64,000 bases of DNA from Ileibacterium valens (lineage in GTDB: Bacteria > Bacillota_I > Bacilli_A > Erysipelotrichales > Erysipelotrichaceae): the NCBI RefSeq assembly GCF_001945525.1, contig NZ_MPJW01000260.1, forward strand, positions 17,921-81,920. The letters are read 5' to 3'. A program made the translations under genes and the position numbers. Each line of letters opens with the position of its first letter. Position 1 is the first letter of the stretch. The notes below the pieces were generated by a model that ran no database searches, was not told the DNA's origin, and saw only the letters and a program-made list of their open reading frames with translations. Of this stretch, positions 9,159 to 18,275 are shown piece after piece.

Positions 9159-9820
9159 TTTCATCGCTGATGCGAATGGATCTGCTGAGTATTCTGGTCA
9201 CAGTGATTGCGGTCGTTTTATCCATGTCCGTCCATGAAATGGCTCATGGACTGGTTTCGGCATGGCTTGGAGATCCAACCGCAAAAATCAGAGGACGGCT
9301 TTCTCTGAATCCTCTGGCTCATATCGATTGGACAGGTCTTTTATGCCTGATGCTCTTTGGATTTGGATGGGCTAAACCGGTTCCGATTGATCCATCCTAT
9401 TACAAGGATCAGAAGACAGGGATTATCTGGACTTCTTTTGCAGGTCCAGTCGCTAACTTTCTTCTGGCTTTTGTCTTTTTGCTGATCTATACCCTGTTGT
9501 CATTTTTTGCTCCGGCTTTTGTCAGCAGCGGATTTGGAGCCTTCATAGCAGCTGTCCTGATGAATACAGCGGTGATCTCGATTGGATTTGGAATCTTTAA
9601 CCTGATTCCGATTCCACCGCTCGATGGAGCAAAGATCTTCTGGTCTTTTCTACCGGATCGTGAATATTACCGGATGATGGCAGGCTCGCAATGGACGACG
9701 CTGTTATTTATTCTGTTAATCGCAACGGGTGTTCTCAGCAGACCATTGGTGATGATGAGACAGACCATGCTTGGCTGGATGCTGCAGGCATGTATCGGAC
9801 TGATCGGCCTGTTTATTTAA
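9155..9820 (+). CDS. site-2 protease family (M50) membrane metalloprotease
   Basis: 221 residues with about five or six hydrophobic segments. The zinc motif HEMAH is at residues 27-31, in the first membrane segment. The second conserved segment, NLIPIPPLDGAK, supplies the third zinc ligand (Asp). This is the short form without a PDZ domain, like the YwhC/FabR-type peptidases rather than RseP. The substrate is unknown. It is coupled to ychF by an ATGA overlap and is the last gene before a terminator. Confidence 0.9.
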   Translation: MISSLMRMDLLSILVTVIAVVLSMSVHEMAHGLVSAWLGDPTAKIRGRLSLNPLAHIDWTGLLCLMLFGFGWAKPVPIDPSYYKDQKTGIIWTSFAGPVANFLLAFVFLLIYTLLSFFAPAFVSSGFGAFIAAVLMNTAVISIGFGIFNLIPIPPLDGAKIFWSFLPDREYYRMMAGSQWTTLLFILLIATGVLSRPLVMMRQTMLGWMLQACIGLIGLFI

Positions 9821-9901
9821 TCCGAAGCGGATTAATAACAATAAAAATGCCATTGGCAAGTGGAATGACTGAGTGCAAATGTAAGCATTTACCTCATTCA
9901 T

Positions 9902-9936
9902 AAAGGCAATCTCCTGAAAGGGAATTGCCTTTTTTT
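9902..9936 (+). terminator. rho-independent terminator
   Basis: AAAGGCAAT pairs with ATTGCCTTT across a 13-base loop, running into seven or more T. It closes the folD-ychF-protease run. Confidence 0.92.
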
Positions 9937-10063
9937 CTGAAAACTTTTCCTACTCTTTCGAAAATTTTCAATTTCGGATTGTTATTATGGGAAAATGTGT
10001 TTAAGATCATGAATATAATTTGTTAAGGAATTAAGAATTCGAAATAGAAAGAGGAAATGAGAA

Positions 10064-11290
10064 ATGAATTTCGATGTGACAAAGAAATCAGCAGCGGTTT
10101 TTCTCTCGGCTGCTATGCTCGCAGGCTGCTCAAGTGCTCCTGCTGATTCGAGTTCTGATGCTGCCGACAGTAATGCTGGCTCAGAAACGAACACTGAACA
10201 GGCTTCTGGAAACAAGGTTTCTGATACTGTAAAAATCGGTCTGAACTTTGAGCTAACCGGTGAACTGTCCGACTATGGAATCAAGGAACTGAACGGTGCC
10301 AAAATTGCAATCAAACACTTCAATGAACGCGAAGATAAACCATTCACTGTTGAAGGTGTTGAAATTGATGACAAGGGAGATACTCAGGAATCCATCACTG
10401 CAATCACTCGCCTGGTTGAGCAGGACGGTGTTGTGGGCGTAGTAGGTCCAGCGACTTCCGGAGCTTCCATTGCTACTTATGACTTTGCTTCTCAGAAAGC
10501 AACTCCTGTCATTTCACCATCAGCTACCCAGGTGAACGCCATGATGAAAGCGGATGGAACTCCTTATGAATACGCATGGCGCGTATGTTTCGAAGACTCT
10601 GTTCAGGGAGCTGGTATGGCTGTCTATGACTATGAGACTCTTGGAGCTAAAAAAGTTGTAATCTTCAATGCCAACTCTGACTATGGACGCGGCCTTGCTG
10701 ATGCATTCAAAACGAAATTTACTGAACTTGGCGGAGAAATTGTAGATACTGTTGAATTTGGTGCCGGAGATAAAGACTTCTCAAGTTATGTTACCCGCAT
10801 TAAATCTCTTGATTATGACTGCATCTACATTGCAGGTTATTACAACGAAAGTGCTCAGATCGTAAATCAGCTGAAAGCAGATGGCGTATCTGTACCAATC
10901 ACAGGTGCTGATGGATTTGACTCCGCAGACTTCCGTAATCAGATTGGCAAGGACAATGCAAACGACATCTTCTATACCACTGCTTATACTTCAGCAGATC
11001 CAAGCGATGAACTGAAAAAATTCATCGATGATTATCAGGCTGAATATGGCGAAGAACCGGGAATGTTTGCCGCTCTTTCCTACGATGCGACAAACCTGCT
11101 GTTAAGCTCTCTGGAAGCAACTGGCGAAGATGGAGCTGCTTTAAACAAGGAAATCGAGAACGCTAACTTCAGCGGTATTACCGGATCCTTCACTTTTGAC
11201 AAGGATACTCATACTCCTAACAAGTCCATCCTGATTGTTGAACTCGTTGATGGAGAACAGGCTAATACGACAGAACAGAAAGTAGACTGA
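10064..11290 (+). CDS. livJ: branched-chain amino acid ABC transporter substrate-binding lipoprotein
   Basis: 408 residues. The N-terminus is a lipoprotein signal with lipobox LAGC, modified Cys22, followed by a Ser/Asp-rich linker. The rest is a type I periplasmic-binding fold of the Leu/Ile/Val group: KIGLNFELTGELSDYG at the start of the domain, then GVVGPATSGAS and SPSATQV, which contact the amino acid. The protein is tethered outside the membrane and delivers substrate to the LivHM channel. A terminator-like hairpin follows, and livHMGF lies beyond it, so the binding protein is probably made in excess. Exact specificity (Leu, Ile, Val or another amino acid) is not proven. Confidence 0.92.
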   Translation: MNFDVTKKSAAVFLSAAMLAGCSSAPADSSSDAADSNAGSETNTEQASGNKVSDTVKIGLNFELTGELSDYGIKELNGAKIAIKHFNEREDKPFTVEGVEIDDKGDTQESITAITRLVEQDGVVGVVGPATSGASIATYDFASQKATPVISPSATQVNAMMKADGTPYEYAWRVCFEDSVQGAGMAVYDYETLGAKKVVIFNANSDYGRGLADAFKTKFTELGGEIVDTVEFGAGDKDFSSYVTRIKSLDYDCIYIAGYYNESAQIVNQLKADGVSVPITGADGFDSADFRNQIGKDNANDIFYTTAYTSADPSDELKKFIDDYQAEYGEEPGMFAALSYDATNLLLSSLEATGEDGAALNKEIENANFSGITGSFTFDKDTHTPNKSILIVELVDGEQANTTEQKVD

Positions 11291-11308
11291 TTCGGATTCG
11301 AAAACTGA

Positions 11309-11343
11309 GCAGAGGAGTCCATCCTCTGCTTTTGTTCTTTTTC
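11309..11343 (+). terminator. hairpin between livJ and livH, partial terminator
   Basis: GCAGAGGA pairs with TCCTCTGC, followed by TTTTGTTCTTTTTC. Its place after a binding-protein gene and before the membrane genes suggests attenuation that favours livJ. Confidence 0.75.
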
Positions 11344-11437
11344 AGTCAACCCGGCGCTGTTTTATGCAAATCACTCCGGTTTTACTGAACGCCAAGAAAG
11401 GAAATTCTGATCAATTCACGAAAGGAAACATTTATAT

Positions 11438-12316
11438 ATGGATCAATTTCTTCAGCAGCTGGTCAATGGACTTTCACTGGGCAGCATTTACGCGCTGGTG
11501 GCTCTGGGATACACCATGGTTTATGGCATCATCAAGCTGATTAACTTCGCTCATGGCGATGTATATATGATTGGCGCCTATACCGCCTATTGGGTAACGA
11601 CCTATTTTGGGTTGAGCTTTTTGCCTGCGCTGCTTGTTTGTATGGTGGTCTGCGGACTGCTTGGAGTTTTAATTGAACGCATTGCGTACAAGCCTTTGCG
11701 CAAAGCTCCAAGGATTACCGCTTTAATCACCGCGATCGGTGTCAGCTACGTCATCGAGTACACAACACAGTTTTTCATGGGTACGTCAGTTCGAACCTAT
11801 CCACCACTCCTGCCAAACCAGTCGTGGACTTTTGGACCGATCACCATCACTTATCTGCAGTTTGTCATATTCTCAGTCACTCTGGTTTTATGTGTGCTTC
11901 TGACTCTGATCATTCAGAAAACAAAAATCGGGCGGGCTATGCGTGCGGTCTCAGCTGACGAAAACGCGGCCAAGCTGATGGGAATTTCAGTAGATAACAC
12001 CATTTCGTTTACATTCTTCCTGGGTTCGGCTTTGGCTGGAGCCGCTGGAATTCTTGTCGGAATCTATTACAATTCAGCCACTCCGCTGATGGGGATGGTT
12101 CCTGGATTAAAGGCATTTGTTGCAGCAGTATTTGGTGGAATTGGATCGATTCCTGGCGCCATGGTCGGAGGACTCTTTATCGGAATCTGTGAAACCCTGG
12201 TAACCGCCTATGGAAACTCGATGTATCGGGATGCGATTGTCTATGGAATTCTGATTCTTGTTTTGATTATCCGCCCGGCTGGATTATTTGGAAAAGCAGA
12301 AAAGGAAAAGGTATAA
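11438..12316 (+). CDS. livH: branched-chain amino acid ABC transporter permease LivH
   Basis: 292 residues, a polytopic membrane protein with about eight hydrophobic segments. The N-terminal LVNGLSLGSIYALVALGYTMVYG and FAHGDVYMIGA are hallmark stretches of LivH permeases. AMRAVSADENAAKLMGI is the cytoplasmic coupling loop that meets the ATPases. AAAAGGAAAC sits upstream of the ATG as a ribosome site. livM starts three bases after its stop. It forms half of the transmembrane channel with LivM. Confidence 0.95.
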   Translation: MDQFLQQLVNGLSLGSIYALVALGYTMVYGIIKLINFAHGDVYMIGAYTAYWVTTYFGLSFLPALLVCMVVCGLLGVLIERIAYKPLRKAPRITALITAIGVSYVIEYTTQFFMGTSVRTYPPLLPNQSWTFGPITITYLQFVIFSVTLVLCVLLTLIIQKTKIGRAMRAVSADENAAKLMGISVDNTISFTFFLGSALAGAAGILVGIYYNSATPLMGMVPGLKAFVAAVFGGIGSIPGAMVGGLFIGICETLVTAYGNSMYRDAIVYGILILVLIIRPAGLFGKAEKEKV

Positions 12317-12319
12317 GCC

Positions 12320-13306
12320 ATGTCGAAGAATTTGTTGAGCAGAACCAACATAATCTGGACTGTTCTTGTCCTGGTTCTTTTTGCCCTGATGACCCTTCTG
12401 ATGCAGATGGGAATCATCAACAGCTATTATCAGTCCGTAATTTTCAATATATGCATCAATATTATTCTGGCGGTCTCCTTAAACCTGATCGTCGGAATCT
12501 GTGGTCAGTTCTCTTTAGGCCATGCTGGATTCATGGCAATTGGAGCTTACAGCGCCGGAATCATTACCAAGATGATTCCCAATTACTGGGGAATGCTGTT
12601 AGGAATTCTTGTGGGCTTTGTGATTTCAACGGTTGCTGCCTTAATCGTCTCCATTCCAACCCTGCGGCTGAAAGGGGACTATCTGGCGATCGCCACATTA
12701 GGTTTTTCTGAGATTATTCGTATCTGCATTCAGAACATGAAGATTACGAATGGGGCAGCCGGCCTTACGGGGATTCCGCAGCTGACGACATGGCCGATTT
12801 TCTTCTTCTGCATGATTCTTGCAATCATGATTTGTACAAGCTTTGTTAAAAGTGCTCCCGGACGAGCCTGCATTGCAATCAATGATGACGAAATCGCTGC
12901 TGAGGCCATGGGAATTAATACAACCCGCTTTAAGGTTATTGCCTTCGTAGTTGGAGCTATTCTTGCGTCCTTGGCTGGAGCCATCATGGCAAACTACTTC
13001 TATGTACTGACTCCAGGACAGTTCACCTTCAACCGTTCAATTGATATTCTCGTTATGGTGGTTTTTGGTGGTATGGGCAGTATGTCTGCTTCTGTCATTG
13101 CGGCTATTCTGATTGGATTGCTCAATATGTATCTGCAGCAGTTTACCGATCTTCGAATGATCATTTATGGTGCGGCCCTGGTATTAATGATGATTTTCCG
13201 TCCACAGGGAATTCTTGGAACCTGGGAATTCTCACTCGAAAAACTTCTGGAAAAATGGAAAGCCCGTGCATCCAATAAGGGATCAAGGAGAAGGTATTAT
13301 GGCTGA
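12320..13306 (+). CDS. livM: branched-chain amino acid ABC transporter permease LivM
   Basis: 328 residues with eight to ten hydrophobic segments. The early segment LNLIVGICGQFSLGHAGFMAIGAY is the LivM hallmark; the coupling loop GRACIAINDDEIAAEAMGI precedes the last helices. The C-terminus is basic (KWKARASNKGSRRR), as expected for a cytoplasmic tail. The livG start codon lies within its last codons, so the two are translationally coupled. It pairs with LivH to form the import channel. Confidence 0.95.
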   Translation: MSKNLLSRTNIIWTVLVLVLFALMTLLMQMGIINSYYQSVIFNICINIILAVSLNLIVGICGQFSLGHAGFMAIGAYSAGIITKMIPNYWGMLLGILVGFVISTVAALIVSIPTLRLKGDYLAIATLGFSEIIRICIQNMKITNGAAGLTGIPQLTTWPIFFFCMILAIMICTSFVKSAPGRACIAINDDEIAAEAMGINTTRFKVIAFVVGAILASLAGAIMANYFYVLTPGQFTFNRSIDILVMVVFGGMGSMSASVIAAILIGLLNMYLQQFTDLRMIIYGAALVLMMIFRPQGILGTWEFSLEKLLEKWKARASNKGSRRRYYG

Positions 13307-14078
13307 GTTACTCAAAGTAAGTTCACTATCCAAAAACTTTGGCGGTTTGGCTGCAGTCTCCGGAATTAACATGTCAATTAATGAAGGGGAGCTCATCGGC
13401 CTGATCGGACCGAATGGGGCCGGTAAGACAACGCTCTTTAACCTGCTGACAGGAGTATATACGCCAAGTGAAGGTTTGATTGAACTTGAAACCACACAGG
13501 GAAAAAAACAGATCGGTGGTCTTGCTCCTTACAAGATTACAGAACTTGGTTTAGCAAGAACTTTTCAGAACATCCGTCTTTTCAAGAGTATGAGTGTTCT
13601 CGATAATGTCAAAACCGCCATGCAGAAAAATGTCGGTTATGGAGTCCCTTCAGCCCTGTTAAGAACCGCAAAGTTTTATAATGCGGAGCGCTGGGTTGAA
13701 GAAAAGGCTGAAGAATACCTGAAGGATGTTGGACTTTATAAAAAACGCTTTGAAGCAGCAGATAATCTGCCCTATGGTGAGCAGCGTCGTCTGGAGATTG
13801 CCCGGGCTCTGGCAACCGAACCAAAGATCCTGTTTCTTGACGAACCAGCAGCTGGTATGAACCCACAGGAAACAGCTGAACTGACGGATCTGATTGATCA
13901 TCTTCGCAAGAAGTACAATCTGACAGTAATTCTGATCGAACATGACATGTCGCTGGTTATGAATGTGTGTGAACGGATTTATGTTTTAAATTATGGAAAG
14001 CTGATCGCTTCAGGATCTCCTGAAGAAATTCAGAACAATGAATTCGTAATCAGCGCATATCTTGGGGAGGAAATCTGA
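13299..14078 (+). CDS. livG: branched-chain amino acid ABC transporter ATP-binding protein LivG
   Basis: The frame is open further upstream, inside livM, but the ATG at 13299 follows AAGGAGAAGG and fits the family, giving 259 residues. Walker A is GPNGAGKTT, the signature is the variant YGEQRR, Walker B is ILFLDEPAAG, and the H-loop is LIEHDM. LivG powers import together with LivF. It overlaps livM by eight bases and livF by one base. Confidence 0.95.
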   Translation: MAELLKVSSLSKNFGGLAAVSGINMSINEGELIGLIGPNGAGKTTLFNLLTGVYTPSEGLIELETTQGKKQIGGLAPYKITELGLARTFQNIRLFKSMSVLDNVKTAMQKNVGYGVPSALLRTAKFYNAERWVEEKAEEYLKDVGLYKKRFEAADNLPYGEQRRLEIARALATEPKILFLDEPAAGMNPQETAELTDLIDHLRKKYNLTVILIEHDMSLVMNVCERIYVLNYGKLIASGSPEEIQNNEFVISAYLGEEI

Positions 14079-14791
14079 TGGCGATGCTCGACGTTAAGGA
14101 TCTTCATGTCCATTATGGAGCCATAGAGGCTTTAAAAGGAGTTTCCCTGAAAGTTGAACCTGGACAGATTGTGTCCTTGATCGGTGCCAATGGCGCTGGG
14201 AAGACTTCACTGCTTCAGGCAATCAGTGGAATCGTCAAAAAGAGCGGTGGAGAAGTCGTCTTTGAAGATGATTCCATCTATAAAGTTTCGCCCCGGAAAA
14301 TCGTCAGTTCCGGTCTGGTTCAGGTGCCTGAAGGACGTCATGTTTTTCCAGGCCTTTCCGTTTATGAAAATCTCATGATGGGTGCTTATCTTCGAAAGGA
14401 TAAGCAGGGAATTAACGAAGATCTCAAGAAGATTTATGAAAGGTTTCCAATTCTTGAAAAAAGAAAAAATCAGGATGCTTCCACTCTGTCCGGCGGAGAA
14501 CAGCAGATGCTGGCGATGGGCAGAGCGCTGATGGCTAAACCCAAACTGCTTTTGCTAGATGAGCCTTCCATGGGGCTTGCTCCAATTCTGGTCAAGGAAA
14601 TTTTTTCGATTATCAAAGACATCAATGAAGCTGGAACAACCATTCTGCTTGTTGAACAGAATGCGAGAATGGCTTTGCAGATCGCAGACTATGCCTATGT
14701 TATGGAAACAGGAAATGTAGCTCTTGAAGGTCCAGCCAGTGAACTGGCCAGCTCCAAAGCCGTTCAGGAAGCTTATCTTGGTGGAGCTTAG
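14078..14791 (+). CDS. livF: branched-chain amino acid ABC transporter ATP-binding protein LivF
   Basis: 237 residues, the usual length. Walker A is GANGAGKTS, the signature is LSGGEQQ, Walker B is LLLLDEPSMGL, and the H-loop region is LLVEQNA. VPEGRHVFPGLSVYENL is typical of LivF Q-loop surroundings. A ribosome site (GGGGAGGAAA) lies at the livG end. It is the last gene of livHMGF. No clear terminator follows immediately. Confidence 0.95.
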   Translation: MAMLDVKDLHVHYGAIEALKGVSLKVEPGQIVSLIGANGAGKTSLLQAISGIVKKSGGEVVFEDDSIYKVSPRKIVSSGLVQVPEGRHVFPGLSVYENLMMGAYLRKDKQGINEDLKKIYERFPILEKRKNQDASTLSGGEQQMLAMGRALMAKPKLLLLDEPSMGLAPILVKEIFSIIKDINEAGTTILLVEQNARMALQIADYAYVMETGNVALEGPASELASSKAVQEAYLGGA

Positions 14792-14972
14792 AGCCTAGAT
14801 CAATCGGAATTGATCTGTACATATCAGCGTAATCTGAATCAAGAAGAGAATTTGAGCGGCTTATTTCCTATTTGATTGAATGGATTGAAGAAATGATCAC
14901 GATGATTTCTGATTTCTGAAGAATTATTATTCAATTAAAATGGTTGTTTAAAGAGCCAAAAGAAAAGGAGAA

Positions 14973-15013
14973 GTCCGAAATCTTCGAACTGCAGAGTTCG
15001 AAGATTGACGGAC
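14973..15013 (+). promoter_or_regulatory. perfect hairpin in the leader of the CBS/ACT gene
   Basis: AATCTTCGAACT (14979-14990) pairs perfectly with AGTTCGAAGATT (14995-15006) across GCAG. The outer GTCCG and CGGAC extend the stem. A strong Shine-Dalgarno (AAAAGGAG, 14962-14969) lies before the hairpin, while only a weak ACAGG lies between hairpin and ATG at 15024. There is no T-run, so this is not a terminator. It could control translation, or be a protein-binding palindrome. Confidence 0.7.
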
Positions 15014-15023
15014 AGGTTAAAAC

Positions 15024-15659
15024 ATGTTTCGCGTCAAAGACTTTATGACAAAAGATCCATTTACAGTGGATCCGGCTGAGAAAATTTCAGCTGTAATTGA
15101 CCTGATGAAATTCCACAAAATTCATCGCGTTCCCGTTGTAGATTCTCATAATCGCCTGGTTGGACTAATTACCGAAGGAATGATTGCTGCTGACAATACG
15201 GCAACTTCATTAAGTATTTATGAGCTGAATTACCTGTTATCCAAAACAGAAGTAAAGACAGTGATGGTAAAACATCCAGTATATGTGAATGAGAATGATC
15301 TGATGGAACAGGCCACAGAAAAACTTCTCAAAAATGATATTGGATGTCTTCCGGTCGTTAATGATGACAAGAAGGTCACAGGAATCTTAACGCAAAATGA
15401 CATTTTTAAAGCGTTTCTTGAAATGCTTGGGTGGTCTTCAAAAGGAAGTCGAATTTTATTGAATGCAAACGAACAGGTTGGCGTGCTCGAAAAAATTGCT
15501 TCCCTGTTTGCGCAAGCAGGGATTTCGATCCGCAATCTCTCTGTATATGGCTATTCAAGTGATGTTGCCAAGATTTTAATCCGCACCGTTCAGCCGGTGG
15601 ATGAGGCCTTAATTGAGGCATTGAAAAAATCTGGCTACAGCGTCATTGAATGGGAATAA
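15024..15659 (+). CDS. CBS-domain and ACT-domain protein (AcuB-like)
   Basis: 211 residues. Two CBS motifs fill residues 1 to about 130: VKDFMTKDPFTVDPAEKI with HRVPVVDSHNRLVGLIT, then VKTVMVKHPVYVNENDL with IGCLPVVNDDKKVTGILT. The last 70 residues look like an ACT domain (VGVLEKIASLFAQAGISIRN). This is the layout of AcuB-type proteins. CBS pairs bind adenosine nucleotides and ACT domains bind amino acids, so a sensor role is likely. Its position after the liv genes suggests a link to branched-chain amino acid status, which is inference. No enzyme domain is attached. Confidence 0.85.
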   Translation: MFRVKDFMTKDPFTVDPAEKISAVIDLMKFHKIHRVPVVDSHNRLVGLITEGMIAADNTATSLSIYELNYLLSKTEVKTVMVKHPVYVNENDLMEQATEKLLKNDIGCLPVVNDDKKVTGILTQNDIFKAFLEMLGWSSKGSRILLNANEQVGVLEKIASLFAQAGISIRNLSVYGYSSDVAKILIRTVQPVDEALIEALKKSGYSVIEWE

Positions 15660-15709
15660 CCTGGAGTTAATCTATTCCCAGAATGATAACCTCAAAAACA
15701 AATAAAAAG

Positions 15710-15750
15710 AACCGATGCTCCTGGTCTATGATCGAAGGCATCGGTTTTTT
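15710..15750. terminator. bidirectional terminator
   Basis: AACCGATGC pairs with GCATCGGTT, with six T on the plus side and an A-rich flank that gives a T-run on the minus strand. It lies between convergent genes and can serve both. Confidence 0.92.
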
Positions 15751-15776
15751 GTCAGTGATCTGAAATTTTAAAAAGA

Positions 15777-17006
15777 CTATTTAGCGAGTTTCTTTCTGGC
15801 TTCTTCAGCCGGGACAACGACGGCAAGACCATCAAGCGAGGTTTCCTTTAATTCCATAGGAAGTTTTTTACCCGTCAGATTCATCGTCTTAACAACCATA
15901 TCAAAAGAGACACGATTTTTCTTCACATTGCGGATGTATTTAGCCAGTCTGGCCGCATCAACGGACCGGGTGACTGCAACTGCATTTCGTTCGATGCAGG
16001 GAATCATAACATAGCCGCCCACAGGATCGCAGGTCAGTCCAAGATGGTGTTCAAGCCCGATTTCAGCTGCGCATTCAACCTGTTCGTTGCTTAAACGCTG
16101 ACAGCTGGCGGCAAAAGCAGCACCCATGGCGCAGGCAGCCCCAACTTCAGCCTGGCAGCCAGCCTTGGCACCGGAAATAGTTGCGTTTTCCTGAATTAAG
16201 GCCCCAATCAAACCTGCAGTCTTTAAGGCATTCAGAATGATTCGCTTAGGATAATGGAGATCTTCCGAGTAATGGTAGACAAGGGCAGGCATAACACCGC
16301 AGCTGCCCATGGTAGGAGCGGTCACAACGATTCCTCCAGAAGCATTCTGTTCACTGGCTGCATAAGCATATGATTGTAAAAGCAGGGCATTTTTATCACT
16401 TTCAACATCACAGGAGAGAGCTGATTCATAAAGTGCATAGGCAATGCGGTCAAGCTTGAGCGAACCAGGTAAAGTTCCGGTCTTGGAGAGTCCTTTACGG
16501 ACAGATTGAATCATTGCCTTATAAATTTTAGTCATATAGGCATCAAAGTCCTTATCTTCAATACTGCTTACGTATTCATCCAGTCGAAGATGATTCTTTC
16601 GGCAATAAGCCTGAATGTCATCAAGCGTAGTATGAGGATAGATTTCCCTGGCATCAGCAGGTTTGTTCTGATCGATGATGATTTTCCCTCCGCCAATCGA
16701 TATGTATTCGTGAATGCCCAATGATTTTCCATCCTTAAAAGCTTCGATCGTCATCGTATTGGGGTGTTCTGGACGGGAATTGAAATCAAATTCAATTTCT
16801 ATTTCTTTTGGACGAAGAGTTTTCTTAATGATTTTGTCAGTCAGGTGGCCTTTTCCAGTCAGGGCAAGCGATCCCATCAGTCGGATTTTAAAATGATCCG
16901 CATCAGGATGTTTAGCTAATACGTCCTGACTGGCTTTCATTGGTCCAAAGGTATGTGAACTTGAAGGACCTGGGCCGATCTTATAAAGTTCTTTAATAGT
17001 CTGCAT
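15777..17006 (-). CDS. sdaA: L-serine dehydratase, single chain, iron-sulfur type
   Basis: 409 residues. It deaminates L-serine to pyruvate and ammonia in the cytosol with a [4Fe-4S] cluster. The beta-type part comes first, with GPGPSSSHTFGPMKAS at the N-terminus and SIGGGKI near residue 100. The alpha-type part follows, with APTMGSCGVMPAL, GAKAGCQAEVGAACAMGAA and TCDPVGGYVMIPC, whose cysteines hold the cluster. So the two chains are fused, as in E. coli SdaA, but about 45 residues shorter. A GAGG ribosome site precedes the ATG. The gene is alone between terminators. Confidence 0.93.
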   Translation of the reverse strand: MQTIKELYKIGPGPSSSHTFGPMKASQDVLAKHPDADHFKIRLMGSLALTGKGHLTDKIIKKTLRPKEIEIEFDFNSRPEHPNTMTIEAFKDGKSLGIHEYISIGGGKIIIDQNKPADAREIYPHTTLDDIQAYCRKNHLRLDEYVSSIEDKDFDAYMTKIYKAMIQSVRKGLSKTGTLPGSLKLDRIAYALYESALSCDVESDKNALLLQSYAYAASEQNASGGIVVTAPTMGSCGVMPALVYHYSEDLHYPKRIILNALKTAGLIGALIQENATISGAKAGCQAEVGAACAMGAAFAASCQRLSNEQVECAAEIGLEHHLGLTCDPVGGYVMIPCIERNAVAVTRSVDAARLAKYIRNVKKNRVSFDMVVKTMNLTGKKLPMELKETSLDGLAVVVPAEEARKKLAK

Positions 17007-17243
17007 GTTTCTTTTCCTCGATTAAATGGTAAAATTTTTATTTGAGTCTCACTGCCTGAATGGGCCAGCTGCTACAATCAGGCAGTAACTACCTGATCTC
17101 TGGTATTCAATTAAGCACTTTCATTATAAGATTCTTCTGTCGATGATTTGAAAAAAATTTTTGTGATCTATATTTGAAAAAAGAACAATTCTATGAACAT
17201 GAAATTCGCTCATGAATAAATGGCGGTAAAATGAGTCAAACCA

Positions 17244-17275
17244 TAAAAAAAGCCCCGATATCCCGGGACAAAAAT
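17244..17275 (-). terminator. probable terminator of the lipoprotein gene
   Basis: On the minus strand a short GC-rich stem around GTCCCGGGATATCGGGGC runs into seven T, about 35 bases after the lipoprotein stop. Confidence 0.65.
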
Positions 17276-17306
17276 TGGATAAATCAGATTGTCATGTTTG
17301 GTGGAT

Positions 17307-18053
17307 CTATTCAGCTTCTTCTGTCTTGTAGCTGTCAAGATCTGTAGGCCATGGAATATCAAGCGGCTGGTTCATGGAAACAACTTCAAGTGAAATAAAC
17401 ATCTTCAGGTTGTTTCCGGGTAAAAGCGGCGAGCGCACATCCGCTTTGAAGACCATTTGCTTTACCTGATCGCCATCCAGTGTGACTGCCAGACTGGCCT
17501 GCTTTACGCCGACTCCGCCAAAATTGTCAAGGACGGTAGCCATTGCATGTTTATTAATATCAAGGGTATAGGTATCTCCGCTTACACTGACGGCATTGAA
17601 GATCTCGTCACGTTCTTCAGCTGACATATCAAGCAGTGGATTATAGAAGTCCATAGGAACATCTGGATCGATGCCGATGTTTTCTGCGACAGACTGAGAC
17701 TTTGTACCAAAGTAGTTCAGATAGGTTTTCCCATCTTTGAGATAGAAGCCAAGATCATTGGAGTCATCAGCCTGAATGGCCATCTGAAACTGGTTTTCGT
17801 TATCAATCCATACGGTAATATCGCCTTTACCAAAAGCGGTGATATCGAATGAGCCTTTCGCTTCGAGCGTCTTTGCTTCAGTCAGATGATTGATTGCCGT
17901 AAAAACTCGGTCAATCTCTGCTTTTTGTGCGGGTTTGCCTGAACATCCCGTCATAATAATGGCCGGCACCATTATAATAAGAGAAAAAATCAGAGAAAAT
18001 AACCGACGTTTTTTGGATGGCAATACAGAACGGTTTGATGTTTTCTTTTTCAC
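17307..18053 (-). CDS. lipoprotein of unknown function
   Basis: 248 residues starting at a GTG, with GAGGAGG as ribosome site. The N-terminus is unusually basic (KKKTSNRSVLPSKKRR), then hydrophobic, with lipobox MTGC and modified Cys37. The mature part alternates short beta-type segments, for example GSFDITAFGKGDITVWID and DGKTYLNYFG, and has no catalytic motif I recognise. The pattern of paired strands recalls LppX/LolA-like or DUF6612-type lipoproteins, but I cannot assign a family. It is likely exposed on the outer face of the membrane. It is transcribed alone, divergent from the gene at 18276. Confidence 0.8.
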   Translation of the reverse strand: MKKKTSNRSVLPSKKRRLFSLIFSLIIMVPAIIMTGCSGKPAQKAEIDRVFTAINHLTEAKTLEAKGSFDITAFGKGDITVWIDNENQFQMAIQADDSNDLGFYLKDGKTYLNYFGTKSQSVAENIGIDPDVPMDFYNPLLDMSAEERDEIFNAVSVSGDTYTLDINKHAMATVLDNFGGVGVKQASLAVTLDGDQVKQMVFKADVRSPLLPGNNLKMFISLEVVSMNQPLDIPWPTDLDSYKTEEAE

Positions 18054-18275
18054 AAATCAAATCCTCCTCTTAAAATGATTAAAATCATGAAAATACAATG
18101 GTTTTATCAAGCATTCGGCTAACGCCTGCAAACCTATGCCATGATATTAACAGATTTCGCGCTATGATAAATCCTGTTCAGGCGACATCCTTGACATATT
18201 TCTTACAAATTCCATGATGACAGAATGTGAGAAACTCAAATGAAGAAACTCATATGAAATAGAAAAGAGGGCTTT

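Noticed and set aside
14973..15013. Terminator of the liv operon
   Set aside because: The stem is perfect but no T-run follows; treated as a leader hairpin or operator.
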